A stretch of 16,865 bases of DNA from an uncultured Bacteroidales bacterium. GTDB taxonomy: Bacteria; Bacteroidota; Bacteroidia; Bacteroidales; JAUNSR01. The stretch is taken from the NCBI GenBank assembly GCA_947074165.1, contig CAMTOT010000018.1, forward strand, positions 1 to 16,865, read 5' to 3'. Below are positions 10,401-15,837 of this stretch, one piece after another. A program made the position numbers and the translations under genes. Below the pieces are notes generated by a model. It saw only the letters and a list, made by a program, of their open reading frames with translations, had not been told where the DNA came from and did no database searches. Position 1 is the stretch's first letter. The number at the start of each line of letters is the position of its first letter.

Positions 10401-10574
10401 TATTGATCCACTACCCTTAACAATTACGGTGGCACCGATTATCGGTTCGTTCAGGTCACTTACCACCAATCCTTTTACTATAACTCCGCTTTGGGCATAC
10501 ACTGTAAAACAGCATAACAACCCTAAAAGGACCATAAAAGGAATCCTTTGATTTAGTATTTTTTCAATTTTCAT
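7440..10574 (-). CDS. SusC/RagA-family TonB-dependent transporter, full-length form (first pair)
   Basis: 1044 residues, usual length for SusC. A signal peptide covers residues 1-27 (cleavage near VYA-Q). A carboxypeptidase-D-like regulatory domain follows at about 31-105 (VKGLVVSDLNEPIIGATVIV, TDIDGKFSL). A TonB-box-like DEVVVVGY lies at 111-118. The plug, about 120-237, contains IVIRGASSWNNSDPLVLVDG, LKDASATAVYG and GVILITTKRG. The rest is the outer-membrane barrel, with the calcium-loop-like DFNGDGIVDNKD near residue 870. It imports oligosaccharides together with the SusD encoded 11 bases downstream. The start at 10574 is the only Met that gives a good signal peptide; no Shine-Dalgarno is visible, which is normal for Bacteroidota. 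The 123-base gap from the GH43 stop has neither a clear terminator nor a consensus -7 box, so co-transcription with GH43 is likely. Confidence 0.97.
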   Translation of the reverse strand: MKIEKILNQRIPFMVLLGLLCCFTVYAQSGVIVKGLVVSDLNEPIIGATVIVKGSGSIGTTTDIDGKFSLNIPDSKVMLEVSFLGMKPQQTKPTPGKLMKIVLLDNQQELDEVVVVGYGQQKKASVVGAIAQTTGKVLERAAGVSDIGAALTGNLPGVITTASSGMPGEEEPQIVIRGASSWNNSDPLVLVDGIERPMSSVDISSVQSLSVLKDASATAVYGVKGANGVILITTKRGQEGAAQINVSANATMKMPSRLPNKLDSYDALMARNTAIEHELNLRPDSWAYIKPQAIINKYRNPLNLEESERYPNVDWQDVLFKDYAMSYNANVNVSGGTKFVKYFASVDYIHEGDLFDNFDNGRNYNSGYGYDRINVRSNLDFNITKTTLFKMNIAGSTGYKKTPWNNSNYDSSADWSIAQQWAGAYNIAPDVFLPKYSDGSWGFYPNISNVTNSAENISLGGTMSTTTTRITTDFALEQDLNFITKGLSARGMVSWDNTFVEWKRGINDLFNEAQRKWVDPDTGEVIYKKQYDNNTGFDFMEGVLWTTSGGEVQNWATQRNLTYQLQLNWARSFRKHNLTAMGLFSRSENAQGSVIPSYREDWAFRTTYNYADRYFVEYNGAYNGSEKFSKENRFAFFNSGAIGWMISNEEFMKSLTFLDMLKVRASYGEIGDDNVSTRWLYMNQWAYGGTTSLDTNRGTSPYTWYRETAIGNPDVKWEKVAKTNYGVDYSFLEGLIAGSVEIFRDKRTDILVNGSDRSVPSYFGGTPVTANLGKVKTKGYEIELRLNKQFENKLRLWGNMSITHAENTILEKDDPALLPSYQKTAGYAIGQNKSYVDKGYVNTFDQLYGSPKHDANDANRLPGDYYIIDFNGDGIVDNKDLAPCGYSGTPQNTYNATIGFEWKGWSAFVQFYGVNNVTRVVHLTSFGSQMNTVYDMGSWWSDAGSGADVRTPRWLSTSSDYSNGTQYMFDGSYIRLKNAEIAYTFTGNKIKKLGINNLKLFLNGNNLWVWSNMPDDRESNFAGSGNQGAYPTVRRFNLGLKFTL

Positions 10575-10697
10575 TAATATTAGTTTAAGAGGTTATAACA
10601 AATGTTTCTAAATCTCTTGGTTTGCCTGACTTCAAAAAATAAGTTGTGTCTAACTGTCGTCTTTAGTGTTTTTCATAAAAATCTGATTAATGATATG

Positions 10698-12425
10698 TTA
10701 TTCTTTTACTGCGTAAATTCCTATCGTAGTTCCCGTAAATCCTCCTGCCACATTGGTAGACAAATATGAGGCATCTACATTTTTTGTAAGTTCAACCCAT
10801 TTATTACCATCTTGTGAGTAATAGAAATCAAACGATGTACCTTTTGATACTACCTTTAAATCTATTGATAAAGATTTTGATTTTATTGTCTGAGAAGCAA
10901 GCTCTGATTCAGATTCGTTTTCTCCTATCTTTATAAGTGATAACTTTTTATCATCCCCGCTCTTATTTAGTGAAAAGAAATATTGATGTTCTTCATCTTT
11001 AAAAAGCAACATCCCTGCAGACTCATTCTCTTGCGGTTCAAAAATCATTCTGGTTACACATTCAAACTTATGATGCTGCATTCTGCGGGCAAGAAACGAT
11101 GGTGTTTTTTTATCTCGCGACTTAACTTCAGAACATTTCAAAGTAAGATATCCGCTTTTATCATTTATATCACAAAGATCTGCGATTGGTCCACGCAGGG
11201 ATATCCACTCCATGCCAAGCTCTTTATTGTCAAAATTATCTTTCACGTGATAATTACCGAAAGTCACGTTATTATTTCTCGTTATACCACTTCGTTTCTC
11301 TATAAGTGGTATGATATCCTCTCCCTGAGTCATATATGGGAATCCGTCTTCACTCCATTTTACAGGCATAAGAAACGTTTCTCTGCCAAGATTCTCAAAC
11401 GAATTATTTATTGGTCTGCAGGCAAGAAAAAAAGCCCACCAGTCACCATCCTTTGTTTGAATCAAATCAGCGTGTCCGGCACATGTTACAGGATTAGGTC
11501 TTTCAGGATTTAAGTTTCTCTGTGTCAGAATAGGGTTTTTATCCCATGGTATAAAAGGTCCTGTCGGGTTATCACTTCTGAAAATAACTTCTGAATGCCA
11601 TACGCTCGTACCTCCTTCCGCAGCCATAAGAAAATATTTCCCGTTTATCTTATATAAATGCGGCCCTTCGATCCATATAGGTTTATCTTCAGGACGCCAT
11701 CCTTTATTCACGATAACAGTTTCTTTTCCTATCGTCTTATCTGACTTTACATCAAACTCCCTTATTCTGATGGTTCTATGTCCGGAATATTCAGGGATCC
11801 CCGGTGCATCATCATTATTTACAATATATGCTTTACCATCTTCGTCAAAAAAGAAAGACGGATCAATACCTCCAACCTCTGGCAACATAATAGGGTCAGA
11901 CCAATCACCAAAAGGATCCTGAGTTTTCACAAAGAAATTACCTGCTCCGACATTGGTTGTAATCATATAATATGTCGAGTTATGTGGATTGTATTCTATA
12001 GCCGGAGCAAATATTCCTCCACTCACCTTCTGCCCTTCCATATTAACGAGCTGTGATTTTCTGTTTAATATATGCCCTATCTGATTCCAGTTTACAAGGT
12101 CTTTGCTATGAAAGATCGGTACTCCCGGAAAGTATGAAAAAGTAGAGGTAACAAGAAAATAATCATCCCCGCTACGACATACACTCGGATCTGAATACCA
12201 TCCAGGCAGTACCGGATTATAGTAGTTATCCATTCCCTGCAACGGATTCTCACTATAAAAATCGTCATTGCCTGTATAACTGAAATATTCAAATATTGCT
12301 TCAGACTGAGCCGGCACGGGTACAACCGTCGATTCTTGTTTTAAAGAACTCAGTGAACAAGATGACAGTAATAATGAGGTGGAGATATAAGCTGTAATGA
12401 TATATATGCTTCCGTGGTTTCTCAT
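10698..12425 (-). CDS. GH43 glycoside hydrolase lipoprotein (beta-xylosidase / alpha-L-arabinofuranosidase type)
   Basis: 575 residues. The signal ends LLLSSC (Cys23), so the enzyme is probably lipid-anchored at the outer membrane or periplasm. A linker follows to about residue 68. The five-bladed propeller catalytic domain then runs from about 69 to 380. The GH43 triad is intact: general base Asp79 (GWYSDPS), pKa modulator Asp188 (GIDPSFF) and general acid Glu253 (WIEGPHL); His318 in CAGHADL fits the conserved central histidine. The C-terminal part (about 395-575) is a beta-sandwich of the GH43_C2 type, found on xylosidase/arabinofuranosidase subfamilies. Expected reaction: inverting removal of terminal beta-xylose or alpha-L-arabinofuranose; the sequence alone does not decide which. 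It lies between the second terminator and the first SusC, and it likely heads the transport operon. It probably debranches the imported uronate-rich glycan (inference). Confidence 0.92.
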   Translation of the reverse strand: MRNHGSIYIITAYISTSLLLSSCSLSSLKQESTVVPVPAQSEAIFEYFSYTGNDDFYSENPLQGMDNYYNPVLPGWYSDPSVCRSGDDYFLVTSTFSYFPGVPIFHSKDLVNWNQIGHILNRKSQLVNMEGQKVSGGIFAPAIEYNPHNSTYYMITTNVGAGNFFVKTQDPFGDWSDPIMLPEVGGIDPSFFFDEDGKAYIVNNDDAPGIPEYSGHRTIRIREFDVKSDKTIGKETVIVNKGWRPEDKPIWIEGPHLYKINGKYFLMAAEGGTSVWHSEVIFRSDNPTGPFIPWDKNPILTQRNLNPERPNPVTCAGHADLIQTKDGDWWAFFLACRPINNSFENLGRETFLMPVKWSEDGFPYMTQGEDIIPLIEKRSGITRNNNVTFGNYHVKDNFDNKELGMEWISLRGPIADLCDINDKSGYLTLKCSEVKSRDKKTPSFLARRMQHHKFECVTRMIFEPQENESAGMLLFKDEEHQYFFSLNKSGDDKKLSLIKIGENESESELASQTIKSKSLSIDLKVVSKGTSFDFYYSQDGNKWVELTKNVDASYLSTNVAGGFTGTTIGIYAVKE

Positions 12426-12467
12426 GGTTATCTGTTTTTATATTGTTATTCATGTACTTTCACGATA

Positions 12468-12475
12468 CAAATATA
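12468..12475 (-). promoter_or_regulatory. Candidate -7 box of the GH43/SusCD operon
   Basis: Reads TATATTTG on the minus strand, a perfect match to the Bacteroidota -7 consensus TAnnTTTG. It lies 42 bases upstream of the GH43 start codon, implying a leader of about 35 bases. No good TTG-type -33 element is seen at the usual spacing of about 19 bases, so an activator may be needed. Phased repeats lie just upstream. Confidence 0.5.
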
Positions 12476-12507
12476 AACAAGCTCATTTCTGACATAATTA
12501 TACATTG

Positions 12508-12576
12508 TTCCACATGATAAACTCAGCATTACATATTTAAAGTATATATGTTACACCCTTGTACTCCATATTACAC
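12508..12576. repeat. Four TTACAC-like direct repeats phased at 20-22 bases upstream of the GH43 promoter
   Basis: On the + strand the repeats are TTCCAC (12508), TTACAT (12529), TTACAC (12551) and TTACAC (12571), with start-to-start spacings of 21, 22 and 20 bases, roughly two helical turns. The two inner-strand exact copies are 20 bases apart; the 12508 copy is the weakest. They lie immediately upstream of where the -33 region would be. This geometry fits an activator with tandem sites on one DNA face, such as an AraC-type or hybrid two-component regulator. The motif is short and the DNA is AT-rich, so chance is possible. Confidence 0.3.
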
Positions 12577-12637
12577 AATAGTGCTCATATATCTGATTAT
12601 ATGACAATTACAAAACGCAACAATGTAACATACATAT

Positions 12638-12671
12638 AAAAAAAGCCGGCAGTAACTAATCCCTGCCGGCT
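12638..12671 (-). terminator. Rho-independent terminator after the DUF4861 gene
   Basis: A perfect 9-base-pair stem (AGCCGGCAG paired with CTGCCGGCT; arms at 12663-12671 and 12644-12652) has a 10-base loop and runs into seven Ts on the minus strand (12638-12644). It begins 22 bases after the DUF4861 stop. It is GC-rich in an AT-rich spacer and is the clearest terminator in the window. It should separate DUF4861 from GH43 transcription. Confidence 0.9.
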
Positions 12672-12693
12672 CGAGTATATTTTTTTAATTTAA

Positions 12694-13848
12694 TTATCTA
12701 ACAGATACTATAAGCGGATTTTTAACCTTCATAGCAAAGTCTGCTACATAAGTATTCCAGTCTGCAAGAGTAGGGAAACCACCTTGATTCCAACCACCAC
12801 CGGAATAATAAGTAAGACCTTTTCCTGCCATGTAAGACGGTTGATAGTCCATAACACCTATAAGTTGATTACTCAAAATCTTTGTTTCAATAAAAGGAAC
12901 ATCAGATACTACGCCAAGGTAAATAACACCTTTACCTTCCACATTCGGTTCCGCGTAAGAGATATAACCTTCAGCTGCGTTCATTGAATATGTATCATTT
13001 CCTCTCCATGGAAATCCTGCCGCAATCTGAAGAGGCGTTTTAGTATCACCGTAGAATTCTGTTATCTTATTCATATTAGAACCTGCGTCAAGAGAAACCA
13101 TTCTCGTCTCATTTACTGTAATATCACCTACATTGTATGGCTCGTAAGTCAATTTAAATACAGTACGAAGCGGACCATTATCCAGAATCTCGTAAGATTT
13201 AAAGTTATGTGTGATATAATACATCGAATCGTTAAGAATTGGCGCCGCGGTACCTGCTCCAAGAGATACACCTACAGAGTAGAAGTCAAGACCTTCACCA
13301 TGGTCTTCATGATAACTTTTTACTCCCGCAAGGTCATCTTTATACCATTGCTGAGTAACAAGATTAGGCGTTTTTTTCACCCATATATCAGATCCACCTG
13401 AAACCATAGCTTCCGTCGGATCTATTTCAAGTGCCGGACCATACATACGATAAGCCACACGGTCATTTTCCCAAGAAATATCATCTTTGCGCTGAGGCAT
13501 AAAAGTAGTTTTTACTCTATCCTCAAACTGATCTGGCGTACCTGTCTTTACTTTGTAAACTTCACTCTGATTTGCTGATAGTGTAGTCTGGAAAATAAGA
13601 AGCTTCGCCTGAGCCTCTCCGTAAGATACAATCTGATATGGTACCTGCTGTCCGTTTTTATCAAGTACAATCAGTTTCTGACCATCCTGCATCTTTAATT
13701 TGTTAGTAATCAGATTGAAATCAACTTCAACCATTTCACCATTACGACCAAGTGACGATTTGTTCTCAACAGTCACATTTACAGCTTCTTCTTTCACACA
13801 AGACACAAGAGCCATAGCGGCAAGTGTCATAGTTAGGATTCTTTTCAT
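12694..13848 (-). CDS. DUF4861 family lipoprotein, function unknown
   Basis: 384 residues. Signal sequence with lipobox LVSC (Cys17), followed by VKEE, so it is lipid-anchored in the cell envelope. The rest looks like an all-beta protein. Stretches that stand out as possibly functional are WYKDDLAG (168-175), YHEDHGEGLDFYS (179-191, clustered His, Asp and Glu), AAGFPWRGNDTYS (276-288) and GGGWNQGGF (350-358). These agree with my memory of the DUF4861 (PF16153) family, which is seen mostly in Bacteroidota and often near uronate or pectin genes; I know of no settled biochemical activity. The acidic/His cluster could be catalytic or metal-binding, but that is speculation. It lies between two terminators, 138 bases after kduD and 268 before GH43, so it may be a separate transcription unit. 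No strong promoter is visible ahead of it. Confidence 0.85.
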   Translation of the reverse strand: MKRILTMTLAAMALVSCVKEEAVNVTVENKSSLGRNGEMVEVDFNLITNKLKMQDGQKLIVLDKNGQQVPYQIVSYGEAQAKLLIFQTTLSANQSEVYKVKTGTPDQFEDRVKTTFMPQRKDDISWENDRVAYRMYGPALEIDPTEAMVSGGSDIWVKKTPNLVTQQWYKDDLAGVKSYHEDHGEGLDFYSVGVSLGAGTAAPILNDSMYYITHNFKSYEILDNGPLRTVFKLTYEPYNVGDITVNETRMVSLDAGSNMNKITEFYGDTKTPLQIAAGFPWRGNDTYSMNAAEGYISYAEPNVEGKGVIYLGVVSDVPFIETKILSNQLIGVMDYQPSYMAGKGLTYYSGGGWNQGGFPTLADWNTYVADFAMKVKNPLIVSVR

Positions 13849-13918
13849 AATACTAATTATTAGGCAGTTATTATTTTACAATATTACAAATAATTACTTG
13901 AATTTGTTTTTGATTTAC

Positions 13919-13953
13919 AAAAAAACAGGAAGCAACATAAAATATTGCTCCCC
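13919..13953 (-). terminator. Rho-independent terminator after kduD
   Basis: On the minus strand, nine bases GGGGAGCAA pair with TTGCTTCCT (two G-T wobbles) around a 9-base loop, and one base later comes a run of seven Ts (13919-13925). It starts 33 bases after the kduD stop. It should end the kduI-kduD transcript, at least in part, ahead of DUF4861. Confidence 0.8.
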
Positions 13954-13986
13954 GTATTTTTATATCACCATAAATAGTAATCCAAA

Positions 13987-14781
13987 TTATTTAGGCTGTT
14001 TGCCAATATAAGCAAGAATACCTCCGTCTACATAAAGCACGTGACCATTTACAAAGTCTGATGCGTTTGACGCAAGGAATACTGCAGGACCGGCAAGATC
14101 CTCAGGTGTTCCCCAACGAGCAGCAGGAGTTTTTGCTATAATGAAGCTGTCAAATGGATGACGTGATCCGTCAGCCTGTGGTTCACGTAGTGGTGCAGTC
14201 TGTGGAGTCGCGATGTAACCAGGACCGATACCATTACATTGAATATTGTGTTCGCCATATTCAGAAGCAATATTTTTAGTAAGCATTTTCAAACCACCTT
14301 TAGCTGCTGCGTATGCAGAAACTGTCTCACGACCAAGTTCTGACATCATTGAACAGATATTGATAATTTTACCGGCTCCTTTTTTCATCATTGACGGAAT
14401 CACAGCTTTAGCCATGATAAATGGTGCATTTAGGTCGATATCAATTACCTGACGGAATTCAGCTGCCGACATTTCATGCATAGGTACACGTTTGATGATA
14501 CCTGCGTTGTTTACAAGAATATCTACAACACCAACTTCTGATTCAATCTGCTGAATCATAGCAGTTACCTGCTCTTCGTTAGTTACGTCACAAACATAAC
14601 CTTTAGCGTCAATACCAATCTCTTTGTAGTTCTCAATACCTTTCTCTACAAGTTCTGCTTTAATATCATTAAAAACAATTTTTGCACCTGCATTACCAAG
14701 GGCTGAAGCAATCGCAAAACCGATTCCGTAAGAAGCTCCTGTTATAAGAGCTACTTTACCTTCTAATGAAAAGTTAACCAT
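13987..14781 (-). CDS. kduD: KduD: 2-keto-3-deoxy-D-gluconate (2,5-diketo-3-deoxygluconate) dehydrogenase
   Basis: 264 residues; a cytoplasmic short-chain dehydrogenase. It interconverts 3-deoxy-D-glycero-2,5-hexodiulosonate and KDG with NAD(H), the step after KduI in unsaturated-uronate catabolism. The classical SDR parts are all present: the cofactor loop TGASYGIG (14-21), NNAG (91-94), and the catalytic tetrad Asn118, Ser144, Tyr157 and Lys161 (in SAYAAAKGG). The C-terminal VNGHVLYVDGG is typical. KduD proteins are about 250-265 residues long. The start at 14781 has a weak AAAGAA just upstream. Its place 31 bases after kduI supports KduD over other SDRs such as gluconate 5-dehydrogenase, which is otherwise hard to separate by motif. 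A terminator follows the gene. Confidence 0.93.
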   Translation of the reverse strand: MVNFSLEGKVALITGASYGIGFAIASALGNAGAKIVFNDIKAELVEKGIENYKEIGIDAKGYVCDVTNEEQVTAMIQQIESEVGVVDILVNNAGIIKRVPMHEMSAAEFRQVIDIDLNAPFIMAKAVIPSMMKKGAGKIINICSMMSELGRETVSAYAAAKGGLKMLTKNIASEYGEHNIQCNGIGPGYIATPQTAPLREPQADGSRHPFDSFIIAKTPAARWGTPEDLAGPAVFLASNASDFVNGHVLYVDGGILAYIGKQPK

Positions 14782-14812
14782 TTCTTTAATTTATATATTA
14801 GTGTGTGTTTGA

Positions 14813-15655
14813 TTATCGTAGCTCTGTGTGTTTGTAGAAATCCTGATCACTGTAATCAAGGTTTTCGCCACCCATACCCCAAATAAATGTATAGTTATAT
14901 GTTGCGGCAGCTGAGTGGATTGACCATTCCGGAGACAACACAGCCTGATCACCCTGCATCCAGATGTGACGTGTCTCTGTAGGTTCACCCATGAAGTGAC
15001 ATACAGCCTGCTCAGCCGGTACTTCAAAATAGAAGTAAGCTTCCATACGACGTGAGTGCGTGTGAGCCGGCATTGTGTTCCAAATGCTACCCGGTTTAAG
15101 TTCTGTCATACCCATCTGTAGCTGACATGTTTTCAATACGTCATTTACGATCATTTTGTTGATGATACGGTGGTTGGCAGTTTCCAGGCTTCCAAGTTCC
15201 ATTACGACAGCATTGTCTTTTGTAACTTTTGTATCAGGATAAGATACATGAGCAGGAAGTGAGTTGAAATAAAATTTAGCAGGATTAGCACCGTCGCAGC
15301 TTGCAAACGTTACTTTTTTATCACCCGCTCCGATATATAGGGCTTCTTTAAAACCTAATTCATATTTTACGCCGTCTACTTCTACTACACCGCATCCGCC
15401 TACGTTGAAAATACCCATCTCACGTCTTGTAAGGAAGTATTCTGATTTCAACGGATCGATTGTTTCAAGTGTAAGAACTTCGTTTACGGGAAGAGCACCA
15501 CCCACTACCATACGATCAAACAAAGAGTAAACCATGTTTACTTCATCTGCTGTAAATACCACAGGGATAAGAAACTCTTCACGAAGACGTGTAGTGTCAT
15601 AACTCTTAGCATCATTTGGATGGCATGCGTAACGCAACGAATAATTAGTTTTCAT
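14813..15655 (-). CDS. kduI: KduI: 5-keto-4-deoxyuronate isomerase (4-deoxy-L-threo-5-hexosulose-uronate ketol-isomerase)
   Basis: 280 residues from the chosen start; E. coli KduI has 278. A cytoplasmic cupin that isomerizes 5-keto-4-deoxyuronate, formed spontaneously from 4,5-unsaturated uronates, to 3-deoxy-D-glycero-2,5-hexodiulosonate for KduD. The zinc ligands can be matched one for one to the E. coli enzyme: His198 and His200 (MPAHTHSRRME), Glu205 and His247 (WSIHSA). Other hallmarks are FLTRREMGIFNVGG, TCQLQMGMTEL, NTMPAHTH and FIWGMGGEN. I chose the ATG at 15655 because an AAAGGA site (15665-15670) lies 9 bases upstream and the N-terminus (MKTNYSLRYA) then matches my memory of Bacteroides homologues. 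An in-frame ATG at 15673 would add six residues (MKGKKY) but has no such site. It follows the LacI gene and is followed 31 bases later by kduD. Confidence 0.96.
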   Translation of the reverse strand: MKTNYSLRYACHPNDAKSYDTTRLREEFLIPVVFTADEVNMVYSLFDRMVVGGALPVNEVLTLETIDPLKSEYFLTRREMGIFNVGGCGVVEVDGVKYELGFKEALYIGAGDKKVTFASCDGANPAKFYFNSLPAHVSYPDTKVTKDNAVVMELGSLETANHRIINKMIVNDVLKTCQLQMGMTELKPGSIWNTMPAHTHSRRMEAYFYFEVPAEQAVCHFMGEPTETRHIWMQGDQAVLSPEWSIHSAAATYNYTFIWGMGGENLDYSDQDFYKHTELR

Positions 15656-15664
15656 ATATTTTTT

Positions 15665-15670
15665 TCCTTT
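15665..15670 (-). promoter_or_regulatory. Ribosome binding site that decides the kduI start
   Basis: AAAGGA on the minus strand, 9 bases ahead of the ATG at 15655. It lies inside the codons that would follow the alternative ATG at 15673, so it favours the shorter protein. Confidence 0.6.
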
Positions 15671-15676
15671 CATTTA

Positions 15677-15706
15677 ATTTATGCGCCTTAATATTAACGC
15701 ATAAAT
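15677..15706 (-). repeat. Perfect 9-bp inverted repeat (hairpin) in the kduI leader
   Basis: ATTTATGCG and CGCATAAAT match exactly across a 12-base spacer, which itself contains the palindrome TTAATATTAA. In the transcript it would form a hairpin ending 21 bases before the chosen kduI start and 6 bases before its ribosome binding site. There is no T-run after it, so it is not a terminator. It could stabilize the mRNA, affect translation, or be a protein-binding palindrome at DNA level. Confidence 0.6.
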
Positions 15707-15752
15707 ATTCATTCAGTATAGTTTAGTTTACTTTTTATAATGTGAATACCGA

Positions 15753-15772
15753 TAAGTGGTTAATAGCACTTA
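15753..15772. repeat. 20-bp palindrome TAAGTG-N8-CACTTA in the kduI leader
   Basis: Six-base arms TAAGTG and CACTTA match perfectly around an 8-base centre. The right arm overlaps ACTTAAGT (15768-15775, itself a palindrome) and a tandem TTAAGTA repeat at 15770-15783. It lies 14-33 bases downstream of the predicted start site. It could be a secondary operator, but the motif is AT-rich and unproven. Confidence 0.4.
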
Positions 15773-15780
15773 AGTATTAA

Positions 15781-15792
15781 GTAACCGATTGC
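15781..15792. promoter_or_regulatory. Candidate LacI-family operator over the kduI start site
   Basis: GTAACCGATTGC fits the core GNAANCGNTTNC shared by many LacI-family operators, centred on CG and extended on the right by a matching A (the left flanking base does not match the usual T). It begins 1 base downstream of the -7 box, so it covers the expected transcription start, a classic repression position. The adjacent LacI-family gene is the obvious candidate regulator. Confidence 0.6.
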
Positions 15793-15793
15793 A

Positions 15794-15801
15794 CAAATAT
15801 A
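15794..15801 (-). promoter_or_regulatory. -7 box of the kduI promoter
   Basis: Reads TATATTTG on the minus strand, a perfect match to the Bacteroidota consensus TAnnTTTG. A run of nine Ts lies just upstream in the spacer; no clear -33 TTG is seen at 19 bases. The start site would be near 15786, giving a leader of about 130 bases before the ATG at 15655. Confidence 0.6.
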
Positions 15802-15837
15802 ATCAAAAAAAAATATCAGCGCATTCAAGAAAATATA

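Noticed and set aside
10575..10697. Possible promoter or terminator between GH43 and the first SusC
   Set aside because: The best -7 match (AACATTTG) lacks the leading T and has no -33 partner; the only hairpins are about 4-5 base pairs. GH43 and SusC are more simply one transcript.
10983..11513. 176-codon open frame on the + strand opposite GH43
   Set aside because: It is antisense to an intact GH43 gene with all catalytic residues, has no family resemblance, no plausible ribosome binding site and a Cys/His/Phe-rich composition typical of antisense frames.
12092..12325. 77-codon minus-strand frame overlapping GH43
   Set aside because: It overlaps the conserved N-terminal catalytic region of GH43 in another frame and has no recognizable features.
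13849..13918. Possible DUF4861 promoter
   Set aside because: The closest -7-like string (ATTATTTG) does not fit TAnnTTTG and no -33 element is placed properly, so I did not list it as a feature.
14791..15027. 78-codon minus-strand frame across the end of kduI
   Set aside because: It is an alternative frame inside the KduI coding sequence, which is intact and conserved to its end.
15807..15815. Run of nine Ts (minus strand) after the LacI gene as a terminator
   Set aside because: Only a weak, short stem could form ahead of it. The run sits in the spacer of the kduI promoter, so it is better read as part of the promoter region.
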